The position numbers were made by a program, and so were the translations under genes. Shown here in pieces: positions 19,165 to 34,817 of a DNA stretch of 64,000 bases; the first letter of the stretch is position 1; the number at the start of each line of letters is the position of its first letter. The notes under the pieces were generated by a model. It saw only the letters and a program-made list of their open reading frames with translations, was not told the origin of the DNA and did no database searches. Source of the DNA: Sedimenticola thiotaurini (GTDB lineage: Bacteria; Pseudomonadota; Gammaproteobacteria; Chromatiales; Chromatiaceae); contig VMRY01000040.1 in the NCBI GenBank assembly GCA_007713595.1, forward strand, positions 1 to 64,000, given 5' to 3'.

Positions 19165-20183
19165 TCGAGACACTCACGCAGTACCGCAGTAGCGTAACAG
19201 CCCTTGGGCAGAGTAAAAGAGAGATTTAATACAGACCCTTCAATTGACCAGTCGAGTGATGAAACAGGTACGCGCAGCGCACGCCGCTCCATTTTCAGTC
19301 CAAACTGCTCCAGACCTTCACACCAGAAATCCTGATCCGCCAAGACCTCTTGTTCCAATTGAGCAACCGCCCCTGAAACCATTGACATACCGCGTCCCCA
19401 GAGTGGCCCGGAGATATGGATATCCATCTTCGCATGACGATCAAGTATCAGATCATCAATCTCATCCGCCAGAAAATTGCTTCGCGTACCAGCCAGCATC
19501 ATCCGCTCGCCTGCCAGCGGTTTGTTCCAGTTGTCTGCTTCAACGCGGGCAGCCAAGACCTTGTTAAACAAAAAAGAGCGCACCGCGGATAGATAAAAAC
19601 CCCTCTTCTGCCGTTTCAGCCGTTTCAGTTCTCCATTGAAAAGCGCGCGGGCAGATGCCAGATTAGAGTCATCAACACCAAACCGCTGCTCACCAAAATA
19701 GTTAGGTATACCATCCGTCGCGATAGCAGAAAGCGTAGACTCCAAGGCGGCTACTGAGCCATCAAACTCCCTCACAACAAGCTCGAAGCGATTACCTTTC
19801 AGCGCCCCAATACGGAGCTTTCGTCCATGCCGGGCACTCTCCAGCACCCGATACTCACCGGATTCTATAGCACACCAGTCCGGCTCAGGTTTACCGGCCA
19901 ATCTGATCGAGAACCATTGACGGGTGACTGCATGCCGATCTTTGAGTCCCGCATAACTGACATCTGCCCGTAACACACCTGCATAGCGGGCCAGCAGACC
20001 AGCAATCCAATCCGTATTGCTATCACGCTTTTCCACATGCAGCAGAATATGCTCACCCTCGCCATCCGGATCGAAGCCCAGAATCTCTTCCACTCTAAAA
20101 TCTTCAGGCGTGGTTCGTATTACGCCCGTACATTGAGGCGCTCCATTTGCAAAGGGGAGAATCGTGCTTTCAGTTTCAGTCAC
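19116..20183 (-). CDS. truD: tRNA pseudouridine(13) synthase TruD
   Basis: 'ADVSYAGLKDRHAVTRQWFSI' and 'IPNYFGEQRFG'. Confidence 0.95.
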   Translation of the reverse strand: MTETESTILPFANGAPQCTGVIRTTPEDFRVEEILGFDPDGEGEHILLHVEKRDSNTDWIAGLLARYAGVLRADVSYAGLKDRHAVTRQWFSIRLAGKPEPDWCAIESGEYRVLESARHGRKLRIGALKGNRFELVVREFDGSVAALESTLSAIATDGIPNYFGEQRFGVDDSNLASARALFNGELKRLKRQKRGFYLSAVRSFLFNKVLAARVEADNWNKPLAGERMMLAGTRSNFLADEIDDLILDRHAKMDIHISGPLWGRGMSMVSGAVAQLEQEVLADQDFWCEGLEQFGLKMERRALRVPVSSLDWSIEGSVLNLSFTLPKGCYATAVLRECLDYRQLSSLNPLRESRT

Positions 20184-20255
20184 GCCAACGAATCCAGATA
20201 AATAAAACGGGGATTGTAGCTTACCCGCGCTTGGAAGAGTGCTAATCTACAGAAC

Positions 20256-22160
20256 TTATTTTTTATTAGATGGCTTGTAAGGTAATCGAAGGACAAAGCG
20301 GGAACCCCCTGTTGATACCGGCTCCACTGTGAGTTGACCACCATAGTTTTCAGTAATAATGAAATAGGATACCGACAGACCCAGGCCGGTACCGACACCA
20401 ATCGGTTTAGTGGTGAAAAATGGCTCAAAAATTCGTTTGGCCATCTCGGGAGCAACACCAGGGCCGTTATCCTCAATCTCAACTCTCAAATAAGTCTCTT
20501 CAGGCTGAAGTCTGATAATGAATTGAGGCGATGGTCCCTGTGCTCTGTTTTCAGCCATCGCCTGCGCCCCATTTTTTAGTAGATTTAGAACTACCTGTTG
20601 AATCTGACTCGCTTCACAACTGACAGAAGGCAATAAATCAGCATACTCCCTGACAATTTCTATCTGCCTAAAATCAATACCTTGATCCACTCTATAATCA
20701 TTCGCGGCTAATTCAAGACACCCCTCAATTAGATCAGCCATATTCTGATCTGCATATTTACGACTACTCTTCCTGCTGAAATTCAGCATGTTTTCAACAA
20801 TCTTGGCTGCACGTTTTCCCGACTCGCGAACACGTTCCATCATGTCATAGATTTTCCGCTCAGCAAGGTACTGAGACACCGCTTCAATATTTGTTCCACA
20901 TGATTCGGCAGCCGCTCTGTTACCGGGCAGGTCGACGTTCATCCGATTTTCAATCACCTGGATATTTTGCAGAATACCGGCCAGAGGGTTATTTATTTCA
21001 TGCGCCATCCCCGCCGCCAACCCACCGATAGAGAGCATCTTTTCAGACTGGATCATCATCTCCTCAATCCGTACGCGCTCGGTGACATCATCAATACGTA
21101 TAACAGCGCCATCTATGCCGTTGGTTGTAAGGGGATAGATGGTCAGATCAAAGAGTCGCATCTCACCATCGACATCTGACATTAATCGTCTGTCGTGTGC
21201 AGAAAGTCCATTCACAATCGCCGCTCTGACATGTTTTATCTCGGATTCCAGCAACGGATAGACCGTAACCAGATCCTGGCCAATGGCATCGCTGGCACTG
21301 TGGCCAGTAATGATCTGAGCCTGATGATTCCACTGAATTACCCGTAATCCAATATCGACGCAAACAAGTGCAGAAGGCATTGAATCCACCACATTACTGA
21401 ACAGATTACGCAGCCGGTTAAGTTCTGCTTCCGACTCCTCCTGTTGTCGAATATGCAGACGATACTCTTCTATGACTCGATTACCTGTGTTGACCAGTTG
21501 CCCTATCTCATCCTGTTGATGGCCTGGTGGCATGTGGATTGTTCGATCAGCTGAATCGACCGGATTGATGCCAGCAAAGGATGCTGCCGTCTTAACCAGC
21601 GGCTTGGTCAGGGTAAAGTAAAATATGACGCTCAGTAGCAGTGCCAGGATAAGATTACTGACCACTCCAAACATCAACAGCCGTCCGGCACGATCAAAAA
21701 AGTCAGCCGAAACCCGGTATGGATCTACCAGAACCGTGACCATACCCACCGGTTTGAATCGCTGTTGCCACTGCAAAGGGAGCTGATACTGTTTGCTGCT
21801 ACCCAACAACAGATTCGCCAGATAACGCAGATTCGCATTGGATTGTTCCCGCTGGGAACTGGCCAGTACACCACCGAGGTCATCTTTAAGTTCTGCCTGA
21901 TAGATAGGGGCATATTCAAACAACCCCTGTATGACCTGTTTGGCCAGATTATTATCCAGGTTGAAAGCGGCCTGAGCGGCTGGAAATTCCAGTAAACGAA
22001 GCACTTGATTGACCGTCTGATCGGTGCGCATCTTCTCTTGTTTCAAATCGGCGGTAATCTGATACAACGAAAACGTCAAGCCGATAACAAAAACCGTTAG
22101 CACGGTTATCATCGCCTGTTTGAAAGAGAGACTATTTCTGCGCTTTATCTCCACCAACAC
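20256..22160 (-). CDS. membrane sensor histidine kinase (two TM, PAS, HisKA, HATPase)
   Basis: H-box '[27 protein letters not shown]', '[13 protein letters not shown]', '[23 protein letters not shown]'. Confidence 0.9.
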   Translation of the reverse strand: MLVEIKRRNSLSFKQAMITVLTVFVIGLTFSLYQITADLKQEKMRTDQTVNQVLRLLEFPAAQAAFNLDNNLAKQVIQGLFEYAPIYQAELKDDLGGVLASSQREQSNANLRYLANLLLGSSKQYQLPLQWQQRFKPVGMVTVLVDPYRVSADFFDRAGRLLMFGVVSNLILALLLSVIFYFTLTKPLVKTAASFAGINPVDSADRTIHMPPGHQQDEIGQLVNTGNRVIEEYRLHIRQQEESEAELNRLRNLFSNVVDSMPSALVCVDIGLRVIQWNHQAQIITGHSASDAIGQDLVTVYPLLESEIKHVRAAIVNGLSAHDRRLMSDVDGEMRLFDLTIYPLTTNGIDGAVIRIDDVTERVRIEEMMIQSEKMLSIGGLAAGMAHEINNPLAGILQNIQVIENRMNVDLPGNRAAAESCGTNIEAVSQYLAERKIYDMMERVRESGKRAAKIVENMLNFSRKSSRKYADQNMADLIEGCLELAANDYRVDQGIDFRQIEIVREYADLLPSVSCEASQIQQVVLNLLKNGAQAMAENRAQGPSPQFIIRLQPEETYLRVEIEDNGPGVAPEMAKRIFEPFFTTKPIGVGTGLGLSVSYFIITENYGGQLTVEPVSTGGSRFVLRLPYKPSNKK

Positions 22161-22245
22161 TCCGTCTGGAAGATTGTCTGACTGGCAGTAACCACAACCA
22201 CTTGGTTTATTCAGCGGCGCAGAGATCTGAAACTAAAGCGATCTA

Positions 22246-22722
22246 TTAAGTAGATGCTGTAAGCAAGACAACAGCATAACAGGCAATCCCTTCACCCCGA
22301 CCTGCGAAGCCCATCCCTTCGGTGGTTGTTGCCTTGACATTGACATTGCGTCGATCAGTAGACATATCCGCTGATAGATTAAGGCACATCGATTCAATAT
22401 GCGGTTTTAGTTTGGGCTCCTGGGCTACCACGGTGACATCGGCATTCCCAAGCACCCAACCGGCTTCTGATAGAAGCGCCATTACCCGGGTAAGGAGTTT
22501 TCGGCTGCTGATCCCCTTGAACTCATTACTGTTATCCGGGAAGTGATAACCAATATCCCTGAGTGCGGCTGCCCCCAGCAGGGCATCGCACAGGGCATGT
22601 ATCACCACATCACCATCTGAGTGAGCCTCCAATCCCAATGGATGCTCAATCGTAACACCACCCAGAACAAGTGGCCGCCCAGGTGCAAATCGATGAGCAT
22701 CGTAACCCTGTCCTATTCGCAT
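22246..22722 (-). CDS. ispF: 2-C-methyl-D-erythritol 2,4-cyclodiphosphate synthase
   Basis: 'MRIGQGYDAHRFAPGRPLVLGGVTIEHPLGLEAHSDGDVVIHALCDALLGA'; start at 22722 preferred. Confidence 0.95.
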   Translation of the reverse strand: MRIGQGYDAHRFAPGRPLVLGGVTIEHPLGLEAHSDGDVVIHALCDALLGAAALRDIGYHFPDNSNEFKGISSRKLLTRVMALLSEAGWVLGNADVTVVAQEPKLKPHIESMCLNLSADMSTDRRNVNVKATTTEGMGFAGRGEGIACYAVVLLTAST

Positions 22723-22739
22723 AACGGCTCCTCGACCCA

Positions 22740-23456
22740 TCAATTATTATTCTTGTGAGCCATATTACCAAGAAAAAACCGAGCCAAATCAAGATCTTCT
22801 GGCCGGGTTATTTTAATATTATCACTGCGGCCTTCGATGATCTTCGGTTGGACTCCCTGCCGCTCGACAGCACTTGCTTCATCAGTCACTGCTACTCCAT
22901 TTGTGCGTGCCTGTTCAAGGGCAGTTCGCAAAACCCCATAGCGAAACATTTGCGGTGTGAAAGCCCGCCAGAGCTGCTCTCGGGGGAGCGTTTCCAGAAC
23001 AGAGAGTTCACCATCGACACGTTTGATGGTGTCACTCAGTGGATAGCCCAGCAGGCCACCTACCGGATGATCAGATACTGTATCGATAAGTTTATCAAGA
23101 TCGTCCCGATTCAGGCAGGGGCGGGCCGCATCATGTACCAGCACCCAGTCCGTCTCATTTGCCTGCTCATGCAATGACAAGAGGCCATTCAGCACTGAGT
23201 CCGAACGTTCGATTCCACCCGGTACAGATTGGATCTTGCGATGGGTTGACAAGCTAACCGTTTGCCACCAGTGATCCGTTTCAGAGATAGCGACAACCAC
23301 CCTTGATATTGCAGAATGATCCACCAGAACTTGCAGGGCATGCTCAATAACAGGCCGACCGTTTAAGTCCAGGTACTGCTTGGGAACAGACTCACCCATT
23401 CTACTGCCTATACCTGCCGCTGGAACAACAGCCCAATAACGCGTTTCAGATCTCAC
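22740..23456 (-). CDS. ispD: 2-C-methyl-D-erythritol 4-phosphate cytidylyltransferase
   Basis: 'WAVVPAAGIGSRMGESVPKQYLDLNGRPVIEHAL', 'VLVHDAARPCL'. Confidence 0.95.
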   Translation of the reverse strand: MRSETRYWAVVPAAGIGSRMGESVPKQYLDLNGRPVIEHALQVLVDHSAISRVVVAISETDHWWQTVSLSTHRKIQSVPGGIERSDSVLNGLLSLHEQANETDWVLVHDAARPCLNRDDLDKLIDTVSDHPVGGLLGYPLSDTIKRVDGELSVLETLPREQLWRAFTPQMFRYGVLRTALEQARTNGVAVTDEASAVERQGVQPKIIEGRSDNIKITRPEDLDLARFFLGNMAHKNNN

Positions 23457-23746
23457 GGCTTGGCCCTCTTTTCAGGCTCAATCATCTGGTAGAAAATTTC
23501 ACCTTCGCGAATCATGCCCAGATCGTTCCTGGCCCGCTCCTCAATGGCCTCCAAGCCTTTTTTCAGATCATCCACTTCAGCCTGGAGCGACTGATTGCGT
23601 CGCCGCATCTGCTGCAGTTCGCCCTTCTGCAACTCAATCTCTTCTTTCAGCAGGTGTAACTCTGCCAGGCTTCCTTCACCCACCCATAGGCGATACTGGA
23701 GAACAGCCAGCATGACAACGAGTAGTATTATCAGAATTCTTATCAT
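23453..23746 (-). CDS. ftsB: cell division protein FtsB
   Basis: Short bitopic coiled-coil protein, 'QYRLWVGEGSLAELHLLKEEIELQKGEL...EERARNDLGMIREGEIFYQ', between eno and ispD. Confidence 0.9.
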   Translation of the reverse strand: MIRILIILLVVMLAVLQYRLWVGEGSLAELHLLKEEIELQKGELQQMRRRNQSLQAEVDDLKKGLEAIEERARNDLGMIREGEIFYQMIEPEKRAKP

Positions 23747-23813
23747 CAGCGTCTTTCTGGGAATCGTTTATCCGGTTTGGGTCAACATGTTACACGACCC
23801 CTTAAAATAGAAA

Positions 23814-23853
23814 GGGCGCGAACTTCACAGGTTATAGCTGCAAGTTCGCGCCC
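23814..23853. terminator. long-stem inverted repeat between eno and ftsB
   Basis: GGGCGCGAACTT / AAGTTCGCGCCC perfect 12 bp arms with 16 nt spacer; no strong T-tract. Confidence 0.55.
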
Positions 23854-23875
23854 CTGTCTTATCACCGTTTACCAC

Positions 23876-25165
<1,290 letters not shown>

Positions 25166-25245
25166 TTATCGGGTGTTAAGTTTGAAATTTTATTCGATCA
25201 ATCTGTTATGTAACCAATTGGTAAGCTACAGACCCATGCTCTCGA

Positions 25246-27800
<2,555 letters not shown>

Positions 27801-28029
27801 TCAATCATGAAGAGTGCCAATATAGCCTGTTTTGGTTACCGGCGAGTCAGTACTTAAGTCACAGCTTGATAAAAAACAGTTAGACCGTTGACATTGCAGT
27901 CGATCTTCATACAAAAATCTCTGGCCAGAAGATCATCCCTGCAACTCAAGGCCACCCTCCAGAGCCGTCAGACAGGCCTGACTTAAGGCACTCTTCATGC
28001 CTTTTTTGGAAATGAATTCGAAAAGTAAC

Positions 28030-28043
28030 TTGATCCAGAGCAA
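28030..28043 (+). promoter_or_regulatory. candidate FNR box upstream of FNR paralog 2
   Basis: TTGAT-CCAG-AGCAA, one mismatch to TTGAT-N4-ATCAA, about 48 bp upstream of the ORF start. Confidence 0.35.
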
Positions 28044-28090
28044 AGCAGTCTGCAAAATAGCCCAACCATATGGAGAAGTAAGGTAGTGCC

Positions 28091-28849
28091 GTGAGCGAAC
28101 ACAAGGTCATCTCTTTCGACAACATAAAGGTTGCCTGCAGAAACTGTAGCCTTACTTCCCTGTGTCTCCCAATGGGACTGGCCCCCGAAGATGTTGACCA
28201 GCTGGATGCCATAGTCAAGCGAAACCGCCCCCTCCACAGAGGTGATCATCTCTTCCGCCAGGGCGATAAATTTCAATATATTTATGTAGTTAAGACAGGC
28301 ACTGTCAAAAGCTTTGATCCCGGTGAGGATGGCAGTGAGCAGGTGCTGGGTTTTCATCTACCCGGCGAACTGATCGGCCTGGATGCGATAGAGACAGGTC
28401 ATCATCACTGCTCTGCCAAGATTCTCGAAACCACCGCCGTCTGTGAGATACCCTTCAGTAAACTGGAAGCCCTGAGTAGCACCTTGCCCAGCCTTCAGCA
28501 CCAGATGTACAGACTCATGAGCCGCGAGATCGGCCACGATGAGGATATGTTGACGCTATTGGGTAAACGCAATGCCGAAGAGCGCCTTGCCTCATTTCTG
28601 CTGAGCCTCTCCAGCCGCTTCCAGCGACGCGGCTTCTCTCCATCGGATTTCTATCTGAGCATGTCACGCCATGAGATCGGCAATTATCTCGGCTTGGCAG
28701 TAGAGACCGTCAGTCGGTTATTCACTCGTTTCCAGGATGATGGTCTGCTGATTGTTGAGAGAAAGCATATCCAGCTCCTGGATATTGAACGACTGAAGCA
28801 GATACTGCGCACCGATCAGGATGGCATCCAGGAACAGCAGGCGACCTGA
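28091..28849 (+). CDS. fnr: FNR-type oxygen-responsive regulator, paralog 2 (Fnr/Anr-like)
   Basis: [10 protein letters not shown] (CxxCx5C), internal '[13 protein letters not shown]', HTH '[30 protein letters not shown]'. Confidence 0.9.
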   Translation: MSEHKVISFDNIKVACRNCSLTSLCLPMGLAPEDVDQLDAIVKRNRPLHRGDHLFRQGDKFQYIYVVKTGTVKSFDPGEDGSEQVLGFHLPGELIGLDAIETGHHHCSAKILETTAVCEIPFSKLEALSSTLPSLQHQMYRLMSREIGHDEDMLTLLGKRNAEERLASFLLSLSSRFQRRGFSPSDFYLSMSRHEIGNYLGLAVETVSRLFTRFQDDGLLIVERKHIQLLDIERLKQILRTDQDGIQEQQAT

Positions 28850-28888
28850 CTGCACACCAGTCTGATCTCATCAGCGCGCATCCTTGCT

Positions 28889-29611
28889 CTAACTGTCCAG
28901 ACGCCGCCACAATGCCCCGCCACTCGCCCCATTTTCCAGGACATCCAATCTGGCTTGGTGGGCCAACTGCTCCTCCTCAGATGCCTTAACCACCCTAAGC
29001 CGGTTACGGTCCGGCGACAGACGCCTGATACGCTCTCCATCAGCGCGCCCTTCAGAGCCACTGTTATCCAGTGATAGCGCCCCTTGACCGCCCGTCATCA
29101 TCAGATAAACATCAGCCAGAATCTCAGCATCCAGCAATGCCCCATGCAGCTCACGGTGACTGTTGTTGATGTCATAACGCTTGCAGAGTGCATCCAGGCT
29201 GTTGCGTTGCCCCGGATGCATCTTTTTCGCCATGACCAGGGTATCGGTCACACGGGTGAGGGTTTCAAGTTGGGGATAGTCGACCGTCAGCAATGCCAGT
29301 TCATGATTCAGGAACCCCATATCAAACGGGGCATTGTGAATAATGAGCTCTGCCCCTTCCACGTAGGCGAGAAAATCATCCACCAAATCACCAAACCGGG
29401 GCTTATCCGATAAAAACTCATTAGTAATACCGTGTACTTCAATAGCGGCCTTATCAATCTCCCGGTCAGGCTGAAGATACTGATGGAAATTGTTTCCCGT
29501 CAGACGGCGATCAATCATTTCAACGCAGCCAATCTCAATGATACGGTGCCCCTGACTCGGTTCCAGACCGGTTGTTTCGGTATCCAGAACAATCTGACGC
29601 GTAACACTCAT
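28889..29611 (-). CDS. dnaQ: DNA polymerase III subunit epsilon
   Basis: '[28 protein letters not shown]', '[14 protein letters not shown]', '[21 protein letters not shown]'. Confidence 0.95.
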   Translation of the reverse strand: MSVTRQIVLDTETTGLEPSQGHRIIEIGCVEMIDRRLTGNNFHQYLQPDREIDKAAIEVHGITNEFLSDKPRFGDLVDDFLAYVEGAELIIHNAPFDMGFLNHELALLTVDYPQLETLTRVTDTLVMAKKMHPGQRNSLDALCKRYDINNSHRELHGALLDAEILADVYLMMTGGQGALSLDNSGSEGRADGERIRRLSPDRNRLRVVKASEEEQLAHQARLDVLENGASGGALWRRLDS

Positions 29612-30048
29612 ATCCCAAACTCCTCAACACCCTTGTTGGCCAGACAATCTGCCAGCTCATTTTCCGGATGACCACTATGCCCCTTAACCCAGGCCCACCG
29701 GATATCGTGGCTAGCGACCAATTGATCTAACCGCTGCCAAAGATCACTGTTCTTGACCGGCTTTTTAGCGGCGGTCTTCCAGCCATTACGTTTCCAGTTG
29801 TTTATCCACTCTGTAATGCCATTTTGCACATACTTTGAATCGGTGGTGATCTTCACACTGGTGGGGCGCGTTAACGCCTCAAGCGCACTTATGACCGCCT
29901 GCAGCTCCATCCGGTTATTGGTGGTTGCGGGTTCTCCGCCATACAACTGCCGCTCCTTACCCTTATAGCGCATCAGGGCGCCCCAACCACCTGGACCAGG
30001 ATTTCCCTTGCAGGCCCCATCGGTAAAAATCTCAACCCGTTCTGTCAC
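29608..30048 (-). CDS. rnhA: ribonuclease HI
   Basis: '[24 protein letters not shown]', '[34 protein letters not shown]'. Confidence 0.97.
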   Translation of the reverse strand: MTERVEIFTDGACKGNPGPGGWGALMRYKGKERQLYGGEPATTNNRMELQAVISALEALTRPTSVKITTDSKYVQNGITEWINNWKRNGWKTAAKKPVKNSDLWQRLDQLVASHDIRWAWVKGHSGHPENELADCLANKGVEEFGI

Positions 30049-30843
30049 TCAATCACCATTACTATCGTGTCTAACACTATTTGCTGTGGGCTCCACAACA
30101 CCACCTCTCATCGCCTTGGTGCGCAGTTTCCAGGCAGGCTTTATTGGCGTTAATCTGGAAACTCTTTTAACAGCCAGTATCACATAGGCGCCAGAGAGCG
30201 GCGACCAGAAACGCTTGCCCAGCTGCTCAAGAAAATCAAGTCGTTGCATAATGCCTTCATGCTGCAGTGGTGGACGAAACATCAGGGCCCGTTCATCTTT
30301 GACCTGAAAACCGAGCAGGGATAGCCAATCATGAAGTCGCCAGGGAGATATGAACTGCCCACACCAGGGTACCTGTTTGCTGCGCAACCTAAAAAACTGC
30401 CAGAGCCCCCAAAGACTCCAGGGATTAAAACCTGCAATAATCAGATGCCCCTCTGGAATCAACACCCGCTCCACTTCGCGCAACAACTGATGCGGGTCTT
30501 TAGTAAAATCCAGAGTATGGTCCAGCAATACCGCATCCACGCTATCTGATGCGACGGGAAGGTGCAGTGGATCGCCAACAAGAGACCCCTGGGTAGACCC
30601 AACAACGTCCCCTTCACTTGTGACCAGGACAAATTGGGATTTTATCCGACTCATGCGAAGCGGTTCCACCTGCTGCCCGACACCCCCTATCTGCAACAGA
30701 TAGTATCCAAAACACTCACCCAGCATGTGCTCAAAAACAGCCTGCTCCTGCTGCAGAAGCTCTTTACCTGGCGTAGCACTGAACCAGTGCCTCAACCTCT
30801 CCGTAGAGGGTGTGAAAATGGCACGATTAAATACACGTTTCAT
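30049..30843 (-). CDS. class I SAM-dependent methyltransferase (YafS-like)
   Basis: 'LPVASDSVDAVLLDHTLDFTKDPHQLLREVERVLIPEGHLIIAGFNPWSLWG'; adjacent to rnhA. Confidence 0.85.
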   Translation of the reverse strand: MKRVFNRAIFTPSTERLRHWFSATPGKELLQQEQAVFEHMLGECFGYYLLQIGGVGQQVEPLRMSRIKSQFVLVTSEGDVVGSTQGSLVGDPLHLPVASDSVDAVLLDHTLDFTKDPHQLLREVERVLIPEGHLIIAGFNPWSLWGLWQFFRLRSKQVPWCGQFISPWRLHDWLSLLGFQVKDERALMFRPPLQHEGIMQRLDFLEQLGKRFWSPLSGAYVILAVKRVSRLTPIKPAWKLRTKAMRGGVVEPTANSVRHDSNGD

Positions 30844-31106
30844 AGCTCTTCATTGCTGATCATTATCGGTTAACCTTACCCCATTCAGCAGAAAGATTCC
30901 TATTGATTGTGATCTGGATTTGGATGGATTTCAGCACACCAGCAGCATTGATTTGATTTTTAAATCCCAAACGGCACAACCAGGTCACGCAAGGGATGTG
31001 AGAGGCATCCTTCCAGAGCATGACCTGTTTCCTGGAAAAAAACAGGTTAATTGCGTATAGTCCGGGGGGATTTTTGCCGACGCACAGCCTCAGAACGGAT
31101 TGTTCC

Positions 31107-32774
31107 ATGCAGAATAGACAACAGCCATTGATCTTTCTCCTTGCCCTGGTCTTAACTGGCTGCAATACGCTTGATAAACCTGCAAAGATGGCCCTTATCA
31201 AGACTGATCATCAATCTATAAAGGAGCAGGCTGCATTAGCTCCCCTCAGTGAATCAAAGAGAGGCCCGCTCGAGCCCCCTCTACACGTAGCATTGGAGAG
31301 TGTATCAGCAGAGCAGCCATCGTCTGCAGAATCAGAAGCCGCTCTCCCTCCAGAGGGTCTAATGCAGCGACTTCGCCAGGGCTTTCGGCTAAAGATACCC
31401 AGTAACGCCCGCATCGACTCTCAAATCAAATGGTATGCCTCGCACCAGGATTACCTGGACAGGGTGCAGCAGCGTGCCGAGCCCTACCTCCATTTCATTG
31501 TGGAAGAGGCAGAGAAGCGCAACATACCCTCTGAGCTGGCTCTTTTGCCGATCGTCGAGAGTGGCTTTCAACCATTTGCCTATTCACCGGGTAGAGCAGC
31601 AGGGCTGTGGCAGTTCATTCCTTCCACGGGAAAACATTTTGGCCTGGAACAGAACTGGTGGTACGACGGTCGACGGGATGTTGTCGCCGCCACACAGGCC
31701 GCCCTTGATTATCTAAGCAGCCTTTCCGAACAATTCGATGGCGACTGGGAACTGGCCCTGGCCGGATACAATGCCGGAGCCGGCACGGTTCAACGGGCCA
31801 TCAAGAAAAATATTAAAAAAGGGAAACCAACCGATTACTGGTCACTGTCACTGCCGAAAGAGACCATGAACTATGTACCTCGCCTGCTTGCTGTTGCGAA
31901 GGTATTGCGTGATCCTGATGCATACGGTCTTACGTTATCAGAGATTCCCAACCAGCCCTATTTTGAACAGGTCGATATTGAATCACAACTCGATCTCGCC
32001 CTGGCCGCCGACATGGCGGAGATATCCATTGAGGAGCTCTACAAGCTAAATCCAGGCTTTAATCGCTGGGCCACCGCACCCGCAGGCCCACATCGGCTTA
32101 GCATCCCAGTCGACAAGTATGAAAAGTTCAGTAAGGCGATTGCTGAACTGGCCCCTGAAAAACGGCTGCACTGGACCCGTTACAAGATTCGCTCAGGAGA
32201 TAGCCTGGGTGCAATCGCCAGAAAGCACAAGACCACTACTGCCCTGTTGCAACAGGTAAACAAACTCAAAGGAAACCGCATTCGTGCCGGGAAACATCTA
32301 CTGATCCCCGTAGCGGTTAAGAGACTCGATCAATATTCGCACACCGTGGATGCCCGACTGGCCAAAACACAATCAACCCAGCATAAAGGCAATCGGATTA
32401 CACACAAGGTTCGTTCCGGGGACACCCTTTGGGATATTGCTCGCCGCTATAACGTCAGCCACCAGGCACTGGCACGTTGGAATGGCATCGCGCCCAGAGA
32501 CACACTCCGTCTTGGGCAAACCCTGGTGATCTGGCAAACCAAGAGCAAGCAGAGCCATACAATGGCGCAACTGAGCCCGATGATGCAATCCCCCATCAAT
32601 ACCCGAAGCAGCCTGCGCTACAAGGTACGCCAAGGTGATTCGCTGGCACTGATTGCACAGAAATTCAGGGTTTCTGTTTCAGATTTGCGCAAATGGAACA
32701 CCCTGGATGAGGGCTACCTGCAACCAGGCCAGCGACTACAACTGTTTGTCGATGTGACCGAACAGACGCTATAA
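31107..32774 (+). CDS. mltD: membrane-bound lytic transglycosylase MltD-like lipoprotein with three LysM repeats
   Basis: ATG at 31107 gives a lipobox (LVLTGCNT); 'ELALLPIVESGFQPFAYSPGRAAGLWQFIPSTGKHFGL'; three LysM units starting at YKIRSGDSL, HKVRSGDTL and YKVRQGDSL. Confidence 0.92.
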   Translation: MQNRQQPLIFLLALVLTGCNTLDKPAKMALIKTDHQSIKEQAALAPLSESKRGPLEPPLHVALESVSAEQPSSAESEAALPPEGLMQRLRQGFRLKIPSNARIDSQIKWYASHQDYLDRVQQRAEPYLHFIVEEAEKRNIPSELALLPIVESGFQPFAYSPGRAAGLWQFIPSTGKHFGLEQNWWYDGRRDVVAATQAALDYLSSLSEQFDGDWELALAGYNAGAGTVQRAIKKNIKKGKPTDYWSLSLPKETMNYVPRLLAVAKVLRDPDAYGLTLSEIPNQPYFEQVDIESQLDLALAADMAEISIEELYKLNPGFNRWATAPAGPHRLSIPVDKYEKFSKAIAELAPEKRLHWTRYKIRSGDSLGAIARKHKTTTALLQQVNKLKGNRIRAGKHLLIPVAVKRLDQYSHTVDARLAKTQSTQHKGNRITHKVRSGDTLWDIARRYNVSHQALARWNGIAPRDTLRLGQTLVIWQTKSKQSHTMAQLSPMMQSPINTRSSLRYKVRQGDSLALIAQKFRVSVSDLRKWNTLDEGYLQPGQRLQLFVDVTEQTL

Positions 32775-32787
32775 CAGCCTTGCTATC

Positions 32788-34791
32788 TTAGTCGTCCTGC
32801 ACTCTAAAACAGCTGGCAAAGCGTCCATCTGACAATTGGGTCAGTTCTGGATAGGCCTTGCGGCATTGCTCCATGACCACTGGACAGCGGGGATGAAAAT
32901 GACAGCCGGCCGGGGGATTTGCTGGTGACGGCATATCACCTTCCAGCCTGATCACCTCTCTTTGGGCCTTAGGGTCAGCCACCGGGACAGCGGAGAGTAG
33001 CGCCTTGGTATAAGGGTGCTTCGGCTTGGCAAGCAGCTGCTCAACAGCCCCCCGTTCAACAATCCTGCCCAGATACATAACAGCCACCTCATCCGCCAGA
33101 TAGGCCACTACCGAGATGTTGTGAGTAATAAACAGGTAAGCCAGCCCACGGCTACGCTGCAAGCTTTTTAGAAGATTCAGTATCTGGGCCTGCACTGACA
33201 CATCCAGCGCACTGGTAGGCTCATCACAAATGATCAGTTTCGGATCTACCGCCAAGGCGCGTGCAATACAGATGCGCTGCCGCTGACCACCGGAAAACTC
33301 ATTGGGATATCGGCTGGCCGAGTCAATTGGCAGGCCTACCTGTTCGAGTAACTCGACCACCCTGGCGTGGCGCTGCACACTGTTGCGGACAATCTTCTGG
33401 GCCTTCATCCCCTCCTCAATGATATCGCCTACCAGCATACGCGGGTTCATAGAGGCAACGGGATCCTGAAAAATAATCTGTAATTCAGAGCGGCGGCTTC
33501 TTAAGGCATTGCCAGAGAGTTGCGTCAGTTCATCCGAGGCAAAGCAGACGGAACCATCGGTCGGCTTCACCAGTTGCAGGATGCCTTTTCCAACGGTTGT
33601 CTTACCGCACCCCGATTCGCCTACAAGGGCCAGCGTTTTGCCCGGGGCAATGGCGAGTGAAACACCATCAACCGCCTTCACATAGCCTATCGTTCGCTTG
33701 AACACCCCCTTGTGAATAGGAAAGTGTACTTTCAATCCCTTAACATCAAGCAATAAAGCATCACCTGCCACCTCGCCCTGTAGCTCATGCTGTTCAGCTG
33801 TTGTGACATCCTTTTGCCACTGATCAGCCCTTCCGGCCAAATGGCAGCGCACCCCCTCATCGGCTTGAAGCTGGGTCCATTCCGGTGCCTGATGACAGGC
33901 ATCAAAGGCACGATGACAGCGATCCATAAAGCGGCAAGCCGTGAAAGTCTGATTCAAGGCAGGGACACTGCCCCGGATTACCGCCAGACGCTGGGATCGT
34001 TTATTGCTGTCCGGCAGGGATTGAAACAGTTTCTGACTATAGGGGTGTTGTGGCTGACGAAAGAAACGTTCGGAGTCAGCCAATTCAATGATCTGCCCGG
34101 CATACATTACCGCCACCCTGTCTGCCACCTCAGCGACGACCCCCAGATCATGGGTGATCAGCAAGATAGCCATGCCAGTTTGTTGCTGAAGTGTTTTAAG
34201 CAGATTCAGTACCTGTGCCTGGATGGTTACATCCAGTGCAGTGGTGGGTTCATCCGCTATCAGTAACTCAGGCCGTCCGGCAAGTGCCATGGCAATCATC
34301 ACTCGCTGTTTCATGCCACCAGACAATTGGTGAGGATACTCACTTACCCGGCGTTCGGGATCAGGAATGCCAACTGAATCCAGCAGCTCAACGATGCGCT
34401 GACCCAGAGACTGTTTATTTAAACCTTCTCTTATCCTGACCGCCTCACCAATCTGTTGGCCAATCGTCAGCACGGGGTTGAGCGAAGTCATCGGTTCCTG
34501 GAATATCATCGCCATGCGGCCGCCGCGCTCCTCCCGCATGGCATATTCAGGAAGATCCAACAGGGATGTATCACCCAACAAAACCTGGCCGCCCTTAATC
34601 CTTCCGGCGGGTGGCAATAGGCGCATAATGGAGAGCGCTGTCATCGATTTACCACAGCCCGACTCACCCAATAAGGCAAAGGTCTCACCCTTTCTGATCG
34701 TCAGATCGACACCATCGACTGCCCGCACAGGCCGGTCACCATCACCTAGCCAGGTTTCCAGATTTTCCACTTTGAGCAAAATGTCACTCAT
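32788..34791 (-). CDS. yejF: peptide ABC transporter ATP-binding protein with two ATPase domains (YejF-like)
   Basis: Two Walker A ([20 protein letters not shown]) and two ABC signature motifs ([18 protein letters not shown]). Confidence 0.88.
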   Translation of the reverse strand: MSDILLKVENLETWLGDGDRPVRAVDGVDLTIRKGETFALLGESGCGKSMTALSIMRLLPPAGRIKGGQVLLGDTSLLDLPEYAMREERGGRMAMIFQEPMTSLNPVLTIGQQIGEAVRIREGLNKQSLGQRIVELLDSVGIPDPERRVSEYPHQLSGGMKQRVMIAMALAGRPELLIADEPTTALDVTIQAQVLNLLKTLQQQTGMAILLITHDLGVVAEVADRVAVMYAGQIIELADSERFFRQPQHPYSQKLFQSLPDSNKRSQRLAVIRGSVPALNQTFTACRFMDRCHRAFDACHQAPEWTQLQADEGVRCHLAGRADQWQKDVTTAEQHELQGEVAGDALLLDVKGLKVHFPIHKGVFKRTIGYVKAVDGVSLAIAPGKTLALVGESGCGKTTVGKGILQLVKPTDGSVCFASDELTQLSGNALRSRRSELQIIFQDPVASMNPRMLVGDIIEEGMKAQKIVRNSVQRHARVVELLEQVGLPIDSASRYPNEFSGGQRQRICIARALAVDPKLIICDEPTSALDVSVQAQILNLLKSLQRSRGLAYLFITHNISVVAYLADEVAVMYLGRIVERGAVEQLLAKPKHPYTKALLSAVPVADPKAQREVIRLEGDMPSPANPPAGCHFHPRCPVVMEQCRKAYPELTQLSDGRFASCFRVQDD

Positions 34792-34817
34792 GCAGTCGTG
34801 ATTCCTTGGTGCGTGGA

